From Spirosoma oryzae (GTDB lineage Bacteria; Bacteroidota; Bacteroidia; Cytophagales; Spirosomataceae): a stretch of DNA of 64,000 bases. Location of the stretch: assembly GCF_003002825.1 (NCBI RefSeq), contig NZ_PVTE01000013.1, positions 124,001 to 188,000 on the forward strand, written 5' to 3'. This document shows, one piece after another, positions 32,473 to 41,755 of this stretch. Under the pieces are notes generated by a model. The model was given only the letters and a program-made list of their open reading frames with translations. It did no database searches and was not told where the DNA came from. Both the position numbers and the translations under genes were made by a program. Positions within the stretch are counted from its first letter, which is position 1, and every line of letters starts with the position of its first letter.

Positions 32473-32583
32473 ATGCTGACTGCGCTGCCCGTTGTCGTAA
32501 CCATCACGTCTGTCGTGGTGTTATTCACGGTGATTGGACAGGGACTGACACTAGAACGACTGATTCGGCGACTATATCCGTAA
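32473..32583 (+). pseudogene. C-terminal scrap of a cation/proton antiporter-like protein
   Basis: The frame from ATG 32473 reads MLTALPVVVTITSVVVLFTV then IGQGLTLERLIRRLYP and stops. This matches the last helix and tail of CPA1-type Na+/H+ antiporters (FxxxVQGLT). Nothing upstream continues the protein convincingly. It lies in the gap between two divergent membrane genes. It may alternatively be a short single-helix peptide. Confidence 0.35.
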
Positions 32584-32616
32584 CGTATACTGTACCTGTA
32601 TACCGAAAAGAGTACT

Positions 32617-33927
32617 ATGAACGCAAAAATACACCAGCTCTGGCAGCAACTGACGGATTCACTCTGGTTCATTCCGGGGCTAATGATCGTAAGCGCTATG
32701 GTGCTTGGTCTGGGACTGATTGAACTGGAAGTTTATTACCCAATTCGCGGCAGCACTGAGTATCCGCTGCTGTTTGGCGTTGGTGCCGAAGGGTCGCGTA
32801 GTATGCTGTCGGCTATTGCCAGTTCGATGCTGACGGTAGCGGGGCTGAGTTTCACTCTAACGCTGTCGGCAATTTCGCAGGTCAGCGGGCAGTACTCACC
32901 CCGGCTGCTACGCAACTTCATGAAAGACCGGATCAATCAGTTTGTGATGGGGTATTTCACGGGATCGTTCGCGTACTGCCTGATTGTCCTGCGCACGATT
33001 CGGGGTAGCGACGAGCTAACGTTCGTACCGTCGATTGCGGTACTGACCGGCTTGTTACTGGCACTGGGCGGTGTACTGGCGTTGATTTTATTCATTCATC
33101 ACATTGCCGAATCGATGCAGATCAGTACCATCATCTACAAGATTATGGATGAAACGACTACGGCTATCGACAGGCTTTTTCCGCAGGAACTGGGTGAGCC
33201 GGCTCCGGCGGGAACGCTGGTCGACAAAGCGAAACGACTGATCGATGCCCCCGAAGGCTGGATTACCGTAACGGCGTCACAGTCGGGGTATTTGCAGCAA
33301 ATACACAGCGAACTGCTTCTTGAGTGGGCTGTTGATCATCAGATGCTCGTCCGACTGGAGTATGCTATCGGTGACTTCGTTGGGAAAGGGTTTCCGCTGC
33401 TTAGCGTTCGGCCGGTCAACGAACGGCAGGACGCCATAGTACTGACCAGCAACGAATCGGAAGCTTTGCAGGATTGTCTACAACTGGGCCGCTATCGCGC
33501 GGTAGAGCAGGACGTTCGCTTCGGTATTCAGCAACTGGTTGATATCATCACGGGGGCGTTGACACCGAGTACCAACGATACCACCACCGCCATTATGGCC
33601 ATCGATCACCTATGCGTTATCATCAGCCGACTGGCGGCTCGTCCGTTTCCATCGCCGTTCCGCGCCGAAGATGGGCAGTTGTACGTCCTCACGCGGTCGG
33701 CTTCTTTCGCGCAGATGGTAGCCGATGCATTTGACCCGGTGCGCATCAGCGGCAAAGCCAACCACGCCATTTTCGTGACACTGCTTCGTGTGTACGAGCG
33801 TCTGACGGCCCATACGCACGACACGGCCCGCCTGTCGGTAATCAGACAGCAGATAAAACTCGTTCGCGAAGCATCCGATACGACACTGGAAACCAGCTAC
33901 GAAAAAGAGCTGGTAAACGCGTTATAG
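32617..33927 (+). CDS. DUF2254 membrane protein
   Basis: 436 residues. Two N-terminal helices flank a loop with VYYPIRGSTEYPLLFGVG, then comes AGLSFTLTLSAISQVSGQYS followed by PRLLRNFMKDRINQFVMGYF, the DUF2254 signature. Two more helices (YCLIVLRTI, LALGGVLALILFIHHIAESM) precede a soluble cytoplasmic half with SSRLAARPF-like and STNDTTTAIMAIDHLCVIIS segments. The family is common in bacteria without a settled role. It follows a small remnant of an antiporter and is transcribed away from DUF389. Confidence 0.85.
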   Translation: MNAKIHQLWQQLTDSLWFIPGLMIVSAMVLGLGLIELEVYYPIRGSTEYPLLFGVGAEGSRSMLSAIASSMLTVAGLSFTLTLSAISQVSGQYSPRLLRNFMKDRINQFVMGYFTGSFAYCLIVLRTIRGSDELTFVPSIAVLTGLLLALGGVLALILFIHHIAESMQISTIIYKIMDETTTAIDRLFPQELGEPAPAGTLVDKAKRLIDAPEGWITVTASQSGYLQQIHSELLLEWAVDHQMLVRLEYAIGDFVGKGFPLLSVRPVNERQDAIVLTSNESEALQDCLQLGRYRAVEQDVRFGIQQLVDIITGALTPSTNDTTTAIMAIDHLCVIISRLAARPFPSPFRAEDGQLYVLTRSASFAQMVADAFDPVRISGKANHAIFVTLLRVYERLTAHTHDTARLSVIRQQIKLVREASDTTLETSYEKELVNAL

Positions 33928-33959
33928 CTGGTTTGATGCAAATTCATAAAATGATCTGA

Positions 33960-34310
33960 ATGGAATTAGACTCCAAACAACTATTTGTCAAAGCCGAGTT
34001 TTTGTCTTATCAAGTGGAGTGGGCCAACGATTGGCAATACATTGGTTTAGAGACTGGTTTTGAAGAGCGTTTCGCTAGAATTCTTGGTACTATTTTCGGT
34101 AGTGAAAACGTCATCTTAATTCGCGGACGGCATGATTCGGCCGTCTTCTCTCAACGTGATATTCGCAACCTACTCTTTCAAGGTTTGGGTGACTCTGATT
34201 TTAAAATCTGGAGCCTGGATTTTGCACTGGTGTTGGCGTTTAGCCGAATTGGCGTGTATCGCCGAGGTTTGGCAGGGCAGGGTTCGGGTGACCGGAATAT
34301 CGTCCCATGA
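33960..34310 (+). CDS. Unknown small protein, 116 residues
   Basis: It starts MELDSKQLFVKAEFLSYQVE and includes GFEERFARILGTIFGSENVI, IRGRHDSAVFSQRDIRN and FKIWSLDFALVLAFSRIGVY. The final 15 residues look less natural, so the true end could have been altered. Thirty-two bases separate it from the DUF2254 stop. Not recognised. Confidence 0.5.
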   Translation: MELDSKQLFVKAEFLSYQVEWANDWQYIGLETGFEERFARILGTIFGSENVILIRGRHDSAVFSQRDIRNLLFQGLGDSDFKIWSLDFALVLAFSRIGVYRRGLAGQGSGDRNIVP

Positions 34311-34332
34311 GAAGATTGTCATCCTACCATGT

Positions 34333-35289
34333 TTACTCGCGACGCAGATCGTACAGGAGCCACTGCCGGTTGGCGATGTCGGCCTGATGCTGCCGGAGGA
34401 GTTGCAGGAAATCCTGGACGCCTACCGGCTCGTTGCCGTTGCCGTGAATCAGTACGATACTGCCCCAGCCCGGCGTCTGCCCTTTTGCCAGCCAGGCATC
34501 GCTGCCCACGGTGATTAACCCGTACTGACCGATGCGTTTGACCAGTTCCTGATCGGAGATAAGCCCCGGAAAGCGGAAGAAAACAGAGGGAATCAGGCCG
34601 TTGGCAAGCATGGCCTGTTCAGTCAGCAGTACTTCGTCGTTCAGGTTGGTACCGGGTTCGAGCAGGAAGTTTTCGTTCAGCGGTTCGGTCGCCGATACAC
34701 GGTGGTGGAACGAGTGGTTGATCCACGTAATCGACAGCACGCCTTTGTTGGCCAGTTGTTTGAGCCAGGCCAGATCATCAGGGTGTTGCTTCATCCAGAC
34801 GCCGGTAATGGAGAGCGCCAACGGAACGGGTGATTCGTACTTGCCCAGTTCCTGCGCCAGACTGGTGAAAATGACCCGGTCGAGGGGTTTGTGCGACGGG
34901 CAGAGGTCGATGGTGAGTGTAATGCCTTTCTCGCGGGGCAGCGTGTGCGTGAAGCCCGCATCCTGCAACGGTTTCGCGTTCGACGCTGCTGCCGACAACG
35001 CCTGACTATACGGAGAAGACAACTGAAAGTTTAGCAGATCGGCCAATGTCAAAACCGTCGGACTGTTGGACTGATCGGGGACTACGTTTGTCTGGAGCGT
35101 CTGCGGATCGACCAGCAGGCAGTAGGGTTTGCCGTTCAGCTCGAATCGGCGCAGAATCAGCAGCGTCTGCCGATTACGGGTAATCGACCCAAAACTGACG
35201 CGGTATTTACTGATGCGAGGGGGGAGCGTTTGACCCCCGGTTTGTATGACGATGACGAGCATCAGAACCAGCAACAGCCGGACATGCAT
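34333..35289 (-). CDS. Secreted polysaccharide deacetylase-like protein
   Basis: 318 residues with a signal peptide MHVRLLLVLMLVIVIQTG. The NodB-like part shows ITLTIDLCPSHKPLDRVIFT (motif 1, Asp), ITWINHSFHHRV (motif 2, HxxxH-type), PSVFFRFPGLISDQELVKRI (motif 3, R-P) and ending segments SDAWLAKGQTPGWGSIVLIH. It should remove acetyl groups from a sugar polymer in the periplasm. The second Asp of the usual TFDDG is replaced by Leu-Cys, so metal binding may differ or activity be lost. Confidence 0.75.
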   Translation of the reverse strand: MHVRLLLVLMLVIVIQTGGQTLPPRISKYRVSFGSITRNRQTLLILRRFELNGKPYCLLVDPQTLQTNVVPDQSNSPTVLTLADLLNFQLSSPYSQALSAAASNAKPLQDAGFTHTLPREKGITLTIDLCPSHKPLDRVIFTSLAQELGKYESPVPLALSITGVWMKQHPDDLAWLKQLANKGVLSITWINHSFHHRVSATEPLNENFLLEPGTNLNDEVLLTEQAMLANGLIPSVFFRFPGLISDQELVKRIGQYGLITVGSDAWLAKGQTPGWGSIVLIHGNGNEPVGVQDFLQLLRQHQADIANRQWLLYDLRRE

Positions 35290-35401
35290 GGTGATAGGGA
35301 GATTATAGGTCGTGGATAAGTAAGCAACTGTTTTCTCTTGACCGTGGTGGCAGGTCTGGATCGCCAGCCCGGCCTCCGTGGTCCGGCCCCCTAGAGGGAC
35401 T

Positions 35402-35549
35402 GGGCTGTTAAGTTCTGGTCAGCCCACCCCCAGCCCCCTGAAGGGGGTGAAATTAGCACGCGAACAGCTCCCCCTTCAGGGGGCTGGGGGGTAGATGAAC
35501 CGAAGGAAATTTGGCCATCATCAGTGCTAAATCAAGAACTTAACAGCCC
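35402..35549. repeat. Nested inverted repeat (REP/MITE-like)
   Basis: Outer arms of 15 bases at 35402-35416 and 35535-35549, inner arms of 21 bases at 35427-35447 and 35470-35490, both perfect. Each inner arm is itself able to fold (CCCCCTGAAGGGGG-like). No coding frame. It lies beyond the 3' end of the RND gene and looks like a nonautonomous palindromic element. Confidence 0.7.
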
Positions 35550-35655
35550 TGCCATTCAGGGGGCTGGGGGTATTGTAACACTACGTAAAACACTCGTAAA
35601 CAGCTGCGCCGGGCTAGACCCGGCGCAACGTTGCTTTATTGGGACACCGCACGAC

Positions 35656-38600
35656 TTATACCATCGCTTTCCGTTCCCGACGTTCGGATTCCCGACGGAT
35701 ACGACCGCTGTGAATCAGGTTATACATGATCGGCAGAATCAGCAGCGACAGAATCGTACAGGTAATCAGTCCGCCGATCATGACCGTGGCCAGCGGTTTC
35801 TGCGTCTCCGAGCCGATACCGCTGCTGAGGGCGGCTGGCAGCAGGCCCAGCGAGGCCATCAGGGCAGTCATGACTACCGGCCGAACCCGCGTCTGCGCGC
35901 CCTCGCGCACGGCGTCGAGCATCGGCATCCGGTTGTGCAGGTTTTCCTTGAATCGGTTGATCAGGATAACGCCGTCCTGCACCGATACGCCGAACAGACA
36001 GATGAACCCAACCCCCGCTGAGATACTGAAGTTGATACCCGTCAGCCAGAGGGCCAGAATGCCGCCGATGAGCGCAAACGGTACGTTCAGAATAATGAGC
36101 GTGGCGTCGATGGCGCTGCCGAACGTAAACAGCAGAATCAGGAAGATGATCGTGATACTGATCGGCACGACAACGGCCAGCGTGTGTTCGGCCCGCGTCT
36201 GATTCTCGAACTCACCCGCCCAGCGCATCCGGTAGCCTTCCGGCAGCTTGACCGCTGCGCCCACTTTCTGCTGCGCTTCGGCGATGGTGCTGCCGAGGTC
36301 ACGTCCGCGTACCGAAAACTTGATGGCGATGAAGCGGGCGTTGTTTTCGCGGTAGACAAAGGCCGGTCCCGACCGGGTACCGATGTCGGCCAGTTCTTTC
36401 AGCGGAATCTTCGAGCCGGACCGCGTCGGTACGAGCAGGTTAGCAATCTGTTCGGGTGCAAACCGGAACCGCTCGTCGTAGCGCACTTTAACGTCGAAGT
36501 GGCGTTCGCCTTCGTACAGTTGGGTGGCCGTTTTACCGCCAATGGCCGTCTCGATCACCGACTGCACGACATCGGTCGGAACGTTGTAGAGGGCAAGCTT
36601 GGCGGGATCGAGCGTGATGCGAAATTCCGGCTGACCAAGGTTACGGAACACGCCGAGATCACTCACGCCCGGTACTTTTCGCATGATGTCGTATACGCGC
36701 GTGGCCTCCTTGTCGAGCACGTTCAGGTCCTGCCCGACAATCTTGATCGCCATCGACCCTTTTACCCCCGATACGGCTTCTTCCACGTTGTCGGAGATGG
36801 GCTGCGAGAAGTTGAACGAGACCCCCTTGAAGCGCGCCAGCTTCTGCTGCATCTGACTAACCAGCTCGTCTTTCGAGATGCCACTTTTCCACTCTTCCCG
36901 TGGGTACAGGTCGACAAAGAATTCGTTGTTAAAGAAGCCCGTGGGGTCGGTACCGTCGTTGGGGCGACCCGTCTGCGAGATGACGCCCCGTACTTCGGGA
37001 AACTCTTCGAAGATGGCCCGGAACTTCCGCGTGTACGCATAACTTTCGTCCAGTGCTACCGAATATGGCAGCGACGCCCGGACATAGATCGATCCTTCGT
37101 TCAACTGCGGTAGGAATTCCGAACCGATATGAAACAGAAACAGGTAAACGGCGAAAGCCAGCGAACCGATGGCAATACCGATGATCGACGCCGGTTTGCG
37201 GATAGCCCAGTCCAGCGCGGGGGTGTAGCCTTTCTCCAGTCCCAGCACAACGGGGTTGTGCCGTTCGCGGACGTTCTTTTTCAGCAGCAGTGAACACAGC
37301 AGCGGAATCAGCGTCAGGCTGACGATCAGCGAACCGAGCAGCGCGAAGCCGATGGTCCAGGCCAGTGGGCTGAACAGCTTACCTTCTACTTTCTGGAAGG
37401 TGAAGATCGGAAGCAGCGCCGTGATGATGATAACCTTCGAGGTAAAGATCGACTTACCCAGTTCGGTGGCGGTGCTGGCGATCCAGCTGAGTTTGCCGCG
37501 TCCGTTGAATTTCATCATGCCCAGGTGCTCGGCCCGCGTAGCCAGCATGACGAACAAACCTTCGACCATCACCACGGCCCCGTCGATGATGATCCCGAAG
37601 TCGAGCGCACCGATGCTGAGCAGGTTGGCCGTCATGCCCCGTGCCCGCAGACAGATAAAGGCAAACAGCAGCGCCAGTGGAATGACGATGGCCACCGTCA
37701 GGGTCGTGCGCCAGTCGGCCAGGAAGATCAGTAGAATGAGCGTGACGAGGAAGATACCCGTCAGTACGTTTTCGCCAACCGTGTGCAGCGTGTAGTTGTT
37801 CAGCGTGGTCCGGTCGTAGAACGTTTTGATCTTGACGTCTTTCGGCAGAATCTGGCTGTTCAGCTCATCGACCTTGGCTTTGAGTGCGGGAATGACTTCG
37901 TTGGGGTTTTCGCCCTTCCGCATCACCACGATACACTCGACCACGTCGTCCTGCTTGTCGCGGCCGACGATACCGAGCCGGGGCTGGAAGCCTTCCCGCA
38001 CCGTTGCCACGTCCTTAACCTTGATCGGCACGCCGTTGACGTTGTCGATCACGACACCGGCAACGTCTTCGGGCCTGGTCAGCAGACCGATACCGCGCAC
38101 GACGAGCGACTGGTTGCCTTGTTTGATGATGTCACCCCCGACGTTGATGTTGCTTTGTTGCAGGGCCTGATCGACGTCGATCGACGTAAAGCCGTAGTTG
38201 GCCAGTAGTGTCGGGTTCAGGTCAACGTTGATCGTTTTGACCTTGCCGCCGAAGCTGACCACGTCGGCAATACCGGGTACGCTTTTGATCTGCCGCTCGA
38301 TAACCCAGTCCTGGATGGTCTTAAGTTCAGTAACGTCCTTGGTTTTCGACTCCAGCGTGAAGCGGTAAATCTCCCCGGTAGGGCCGTAGGGTGGCTCGAT
38401 TTCGGCGTTGGCTCCGTCGGGCAGATCGACGTCGGCCATGCGGTTGGAGACGTTGGTTTGGGCCGTGAAGTTGTCGACACCATCGTCGAAAATCATCGTC
38501 ACCACCGACAGACCAAACAGCGATACCGACCGCAGCGTGCTTTTACGGGGCACCGAGTTCAGTTCAGTTTCGAGGGGAATGGTCACAAACCGCTCCACTT

Positions 38601-38787
38601 CCTCCGCCGACCGGCCCGGCCACTGCGTAATAACGATCACGTTGGTATTTGTGACGTCGGGAAACGTTTCTACGGGCGTGTTCATAAAACTGACAACACC
38701 CCCCACGATGATGATACCGATGCCGAAGAACACGGCAAAGCGATTCGTCAGCGCGAACGTGATAATACTGCGGATGAAAGAATTCAT
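35656..38787 (-). CDS. RND heavy-metal efflux permease, CzcA-like (system 1)
   Basis: 1043 residues with the twelve-helix RND layout: helix 1 (FAVFFGIGIIIVGGVVSFMN), large periplasmic loop with FPDVTNTNVIVITQWPGRSA, helix 4 motif LLSIGALDFGIIIDGAVVMVE, a second loop and the final ISAGVGFICLFGVSVQDGVI. The D-D-E set in helix 4 matches CzcA-type divalent-cation (Zn/Co/Ni/Cd) pumps and differs from the A-D-M pattern of Cu/Ag pumps (CusA). It takes metal ions from the inner membrane or periplasm and passes them to the adaptor and outer-membrane channel encoded just upstream. It is the last gene of the minus-strand tolC-adaptor-permease operon. Confidence 0.9.
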   Translation of the reverse strand: MNSFIRSIITFALTNRFAVFFGIGIIIVGGVVSFMNTPVETFPDVTNTNVIVITQWPGRSAEEVERFVTIPLETELNSVPRKSTLRSVSLFGLSVVTMIFDDGVDNFTAQTNVSNRMADVDLPDGANAEIEPPYGPTGEIYRFTLESKTKDVTELKTIQDWVIERQIKSVPGIADVVSFGGKVKTINVDLNPTLLANYGFTSIDVDQALQQSNINVGGDIIKQGNQSLVVRGIGLLTRPEDVAGVVIDNVNGVPIKVKDVATVREGFQPRLGIVGRDKQDDVVECIVVMRKGENPNEVIPALKAKVDELNSQILPKDVKIKTFYDRTTLNNYTLHTVGENVLTGIFLVTLILLIFLADWRTTLTVAIVIPLALLFAFICLRARGMTANLLSIGALDFGIIIDGAVVMVEGLFVMLATRAEHLGMMKFNGRGKLSWIASTATELGKSIFTSKVIIITALLPIFTFQKVEGKLFSPLAWTIGFALLGSLIVSLTLIPLLCSLLLKKNVRERHNPVVLGLEKGYTPALDWAIRKPASIIGIAIGSLAFAVYLFLFHIGSEFLPQLNEGSIYVRASLPYSVALDESYAYTRKFRAIFEEFPEVRGVISQTGRPNDGTDPTGFFNNEFFVDLYPREEWKSGISKDELVSQMQQKLARFKGVSFNFSQPISDNVEEAVSGVKGSMAIKIVGQDLNVLDKEATRVYDIMRKVPGVSDLGVFRNLGQPEFRITLDPAKLALYNVPTDVVQSVIETAIGGKTATQLYEGERHFDVKVRYDERFRFAPEQIANLLVPTRSGSKIPLKELADIGTRSGPAFVYRENNARFIAIKFSVRGRDLGSTIAEAQQKVGAAVKLPEGYRMRWAGEFENQTRAEHTLAVVVPISITIIFLILLFTFGSAIDATLIILNVPFALIGGILALWLTGINFSISAGVGFICLFGVSVQDGVILINRFKENLHNRMPMLDAVREGAQTRVRPVVMTALMASLGLLPAALSSGIGSETQKPLATVMIGGLITCTILSLLILPIMYNLIHSGRIRRESERRERKAMV

Positions 38788-38889
38788 AAGTTAATGATTG
38801 AGTGACAGAATGATAGAATGATCGAATAGGCCGTCCGGGAAAATGTGATTTCGTCAGCCTATTAAAGCATTCTATCAATCAATCATTCA

Positions 38890-39972
38890 TTAATTCGTTA
38901 AATCGTTGTACAACAGCAGGCTGCCTTCGGTGACGACGCGGGTGCCGGGCTTGAGGTTGCCCCCTTCGACAAAAGCGTAGCGAGTCGTATTCTGGATGAC
39001 GTTCACTTCCCGGACGTCGAACTTGTTGGGCGCGTCCTGTACGACGACGTAGTAGTGGTCGCGGTCGAAGACGAGGGCTTTCTGCGCGACGGCCATGCCT
39101 TTCTGGGCAGCGGTGTTGGGCAGGTGTACGTGAATGGTGGCAAACATATCGGGTTTGAGCAGGCCGTCTTTGTTGTCGAGCACGATCCGCACTTTCAGCA
39201 CCCTTGCCTGTTCGTCGAGGACGCTGCTGATGTTGTCGACACGCCCCCGGAACACTTTGTCGGGGTAGGCCAGTACCTGCACGTCGACGGGTTGTCCCTG
39301 TTTTACTTCGGGAATGTCGGCCTCATACACGTTGGCCATCACCCAGATTTGCTGCAGGCTCGAAATTGTATACAGGGGGTTTGTATTGTCGGACCGTAGA
39401 TCCTGCCCGGTGTTGACGTTCTTCTCGACGATATAACCCGCAATGGGTGCTTTCACCGTAAAATAAGGTTGCCCGCTGGTGTTGCTGCCCCCATATACCC
39501 GCAGGATGTTGGCCGAGCGCCCCAGCTCGTCTTTGGCTTTCTGCAACGCATTCTTCGCCGTGATAAAGTCGGTTTCGGACGTAAAACCGGCTTTGTACTG
39601 CGCCTGCACGTTTTTCAGGTTTTGCTGCGCCACTTCCAGATCGGCTTTGTCGGCCTGGTAGTCGTTGACGTAGTTTGAAATGTCGCCGGAGCGAATGACG
39701 GCCAGATCCTGCCCCTTCTGCACGTAGCTGCCGAGCGTGACGGTTGCCTTCTCGACGTTACCCGATACCAGCGGAAACACCCGCACGACGTTATCTTGGT
39801 CGAAGGTGACCGTGCCGTTGAGGGTCAGTTCGCTTTCGGGGTTGAGCCGCCGTACGGAGTCCGTCAGGTAACTGCTGGTCGAATCGGCGGATGAGGTAGG
39901 GGGCTTCGTGTCTTCTTTGTGCCCGCAGGCAGCCAGAACAAGCCCGGATAGAAAAATGAGGGGGAATTTCAT
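38890..39972 (-). CDS. RND periplasmic adaptor lipoprotein, CzcB-like (system 1)
   Basis: 360 residues from the ATG at 39972, chosen because it starts with a lipoprotein signal MKFPLIFLSGLVLAACGHKE (lipobox LAAC). The frame extends to 40041 over a repeat-rich spacer and is not used. Lipoyl-like halves VFPLVSGNVEKATVTLGSYV and YFTVKAPIAGYIVEKNVNTG flank a coiled-coil hairpin (DLEVAQQNLKNVQAQYKAGF). The barrel domain VWVMANVYEADIPEVKQG-like segment follows. It bridges permease and TolC partner in the periplasm. It lies between those two genes. Confidence 0.9.
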   Translation of the reverse strand: MKFPLIFLSGLVLAACGHKEDTKPPTSSADSTSSYLTDSVRRLNPESELTLNGTVTFDQDNVVRVFPLVSGNVEKATVTLGSYVQKGQDLAVIRSGDISNYVNDYQADKADLEVAQQNLKNVQAQYKAGFTSETDFITAKNALQKAKDELGRSANILRVYGGSNTSGQPYFTVKAPIAGYIVEKNVNTGQDLRSDNTNPLYTISSLQQIWVMANVYEADIPEVKQGQPVDVQVLAYPDKVFRGRVDNISSVLDEQARVLKVRIVLDNKDGLLKPDMFATIHVHLPNTAAQKGMAVAQKALVFDRDHYYVVVQDAPNKFDVREVNVIQNTTRYAFVEGGNLKPGTRVVTEGSLLLYNDLTN

Positions 39973-40060
39973 TGGGTAAAGAGCGAAAGAGTGATTGAGC
40001 GAAAGAGCGAAACGTTGGCTCAAGAGCTTTCGCTCTTTCACTCATTCGCTCTTTCACTCT

Positions 40061-41389
40061 TTAAAAAAATCGCGTGTTGGTTACGTAATTGAATAACTGC
40101 TGCGACTGGAAGAGATTATTGCGAAGATTGATGGTGTTGAGCTGCGCCTGCTGATACGTCCGGATTTTGTCGAGGTAGTCGAGCAGGCCGATGGTCCGGG
40201 CGTTATATGCTTTGGTTGCTTCGACGGAGATGTTCTGAATCCGGTCCAGATAGCCCGACGGGCGGGTGTTGTATTGCTGGTAGTAGGTGTTCAGCTTGTC
40301 ATACGCGTTGAGCACATCGCTCTGCACGACCGTCTGCTGATTGTCCAGGCCACCCGTAACCGATTTCAGCGTCGTCTCTGCCGACCGTATCGCGCCCTGA
40401 TTCCGGTTCCGGATGGGCAGATCCATAGCCGCCTGAAAGCCGGTGAAGTTGTCGTATGCATTACTGTACTTTTCAAAATACAGTCCCAGTGTCAGGTCGG
40501 GCGTACGGCGGGCCCGTTCCAGCGTCAGGCTGCGCTGGGCATTGTTAATCTGCTCCTGCGACAGGGCAATGTCGGGCCGGTTAGTGAGGGCTGAGTCGAG
40601 TGCCGTGCGTAGCTGCGGCAAACCGTTCGTGGCGGCCGGAACGTCGACGGGCAGGATAAATGCATTCGACGGCTGACGGACCAGTATACGTAACGTAGCC
40701 TGTTCATCGGCGATCTGCGCGTTGTAGTTGGCCAGATTCGCTTCCAGATCCCGCACGGCTACTTCCAGACGCGTGACCTCGTACGGGGCTACTCCGCCGG
40801 TCTGTAGCGCAATCCGGTACGACTCGACCAGCCGCTGCTGCCGGGCCAGCTCTTCGGTGAACAACTGCCAGGCCTGAATGTCGTAATACAGATTGGCGTA
40901 GGTCGAGTAGAGCTGGTAGTGCAGCGTCCGCATCAGATCGCGGAAGGCTACCTGGGCCAGCGTCCGGTTGCTTTCGGCCAGCGCGACCAGTTTGCTACGC
41001 TTGCCAGCCAGCAGAACAACCTGCTGTAGCTGAACGGCATACGCACCACTGTTGTACTGCCCCGAGGCCCGGTCCTGCTGGGTTGGCGGACCATACTGCA
41101 GGAATTTGCTCGTCTGTGGGTTGTACAGGTTCCCCTGAAACCAGAGATTCGGGTTAGGCCGCAGCCCTGCCTGCGTAATGGCTGCATCGGCGATGTCGAT
41201 CTGATACCGCTGGGCCAGCAGCTGGAAGTTACGCTCTACGAATTGCTGCTCAAGCTGAGGCAGTGTAACGCGAAGGGTATCAGACGATTTGGAGGGTGGG
41301 TTGATGACCTGGGCTCCGGCGAAACCGGCACATAGCCAGCCTGTTAGAAGCAAAAATAAACTACTGCTTAGCGTGCGAGTGCGTATCAT
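40061..41389 (-). CDS. TolC-family outer-membrane channel (system 1)
   Basis: 442 residues with a signal peptide ending GFAGAQ and two outer-membrane efflux protein repeats: LEQQFVERNFQLLAQRYQID, ARRTPDLTLGLYFEKYSN, AYNARTIGLLDYLDKIRTYQ. It should form the outer-membrane duct of the first metal pump. It is the first gene of the minus-strand operon and diverges from the second system, with which it shares a 360-base control region. Confidence 0.85.
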   Translation of the reverse strand: MIRTRTLSSSLFLLLTGWLCAGFAGAQVINPPSKSSDTLRVTLPQLEQQFVERNFQLLAQRYQIDIADAAITQAGLRPNPNLWFQGNLYNPQTSKFLQYGPPTQQDRASGQYNSGAYAVQLQQVVLLAGKRSKLVALAESNRTLAQVAFRDLMRTLHYQLYSTYANLYYDIQAWQLFTEELARQQRLVESYRIALQTGGVAPYEVTRLEVAVRDLEANLANYNAQIADEQATLRILVRQPSNAFILPVDVPAATNGLPQLRTALDSALTNRPDIALSQEQINNAQRSLTLERARRTPDLTLGLYFEKYSNAYDNFTGFQAAMDLPIRNRNQGAIRSAETTLKSVTGGLDNQQTVVQSDVLNAYDKLNTYYQQYNTRPSGYLDRIQNISVEATKAYNARTIGLLDYLDKIRTYQQAQLNTINLRNNLFQSQQLFNYVTNTRFF

Positions 41390-41755
41390 GTGGTAGCGTA
41401 CTGACTGATTCGAAATCAGGTGAGCTGGCTGTTAGTTGAACCAGAACCTGATTTCGTCGGCAAATAGCGCGCCTAAAATTAAGCTGTTGTTAAAGCGTTG
41501 TTAAGTGATTCTTAAAAAAATGAGTAAAAGTGCTCAGGCGGGAAAAGGCGTAATCGCCAGCGTAGACGACGTTCTGTCGTAAGCCAGTTAGCCTGACTGA
41601 TTGCCGCGTTGGGCGTTTTAGGGCAACGTGAACGGCATCTTTGGGAAACCTTTTTCTCTTTAATCCTATTTTAACTCTAATCGGTGTGTGGCTACGAGAG
41701 CCCTCGCTGCCGGTATGTATCGGATTACTGCCGGTAATTTCAACGTACTGTGCTT
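41390..41755. promoter_or_regulatory. Shared control region of the two divergent metal-efflux operons
   Basis: This gap separates the start of the minus-strand tolC gene and the plus-strand czcA-like gene, so it must hold both promoters. No regulator gene is adjacent. AT-rich runs near 41480-41525 and 41650-41690 are the best places for promoters. No clear metal-regulator palindrome was found by eye. Confidence 0.5.

Noticed and set aside
32382-32723. Plus-strand 113-residue frame in the DUF389/DUF2254 gap
   Set aside because: Overlaps the better-supported antiporter scrap and the start of DUF2254 in another frame; composition is not protein-like.
37256-37795. Long plus-strand frames antisense to the RND permeases
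   Set aside because: They are antisense shadows of conserved membrane proteins, Ser/Arg/Thr-rich with no motif.
38795-38889. AT-rich short inverted repeats between permease and adaptor genes of system 1
   Set aside because: Weak, imperfect and different from the palindrome family at 46-53 kb; probably chance or a local spacer structure.
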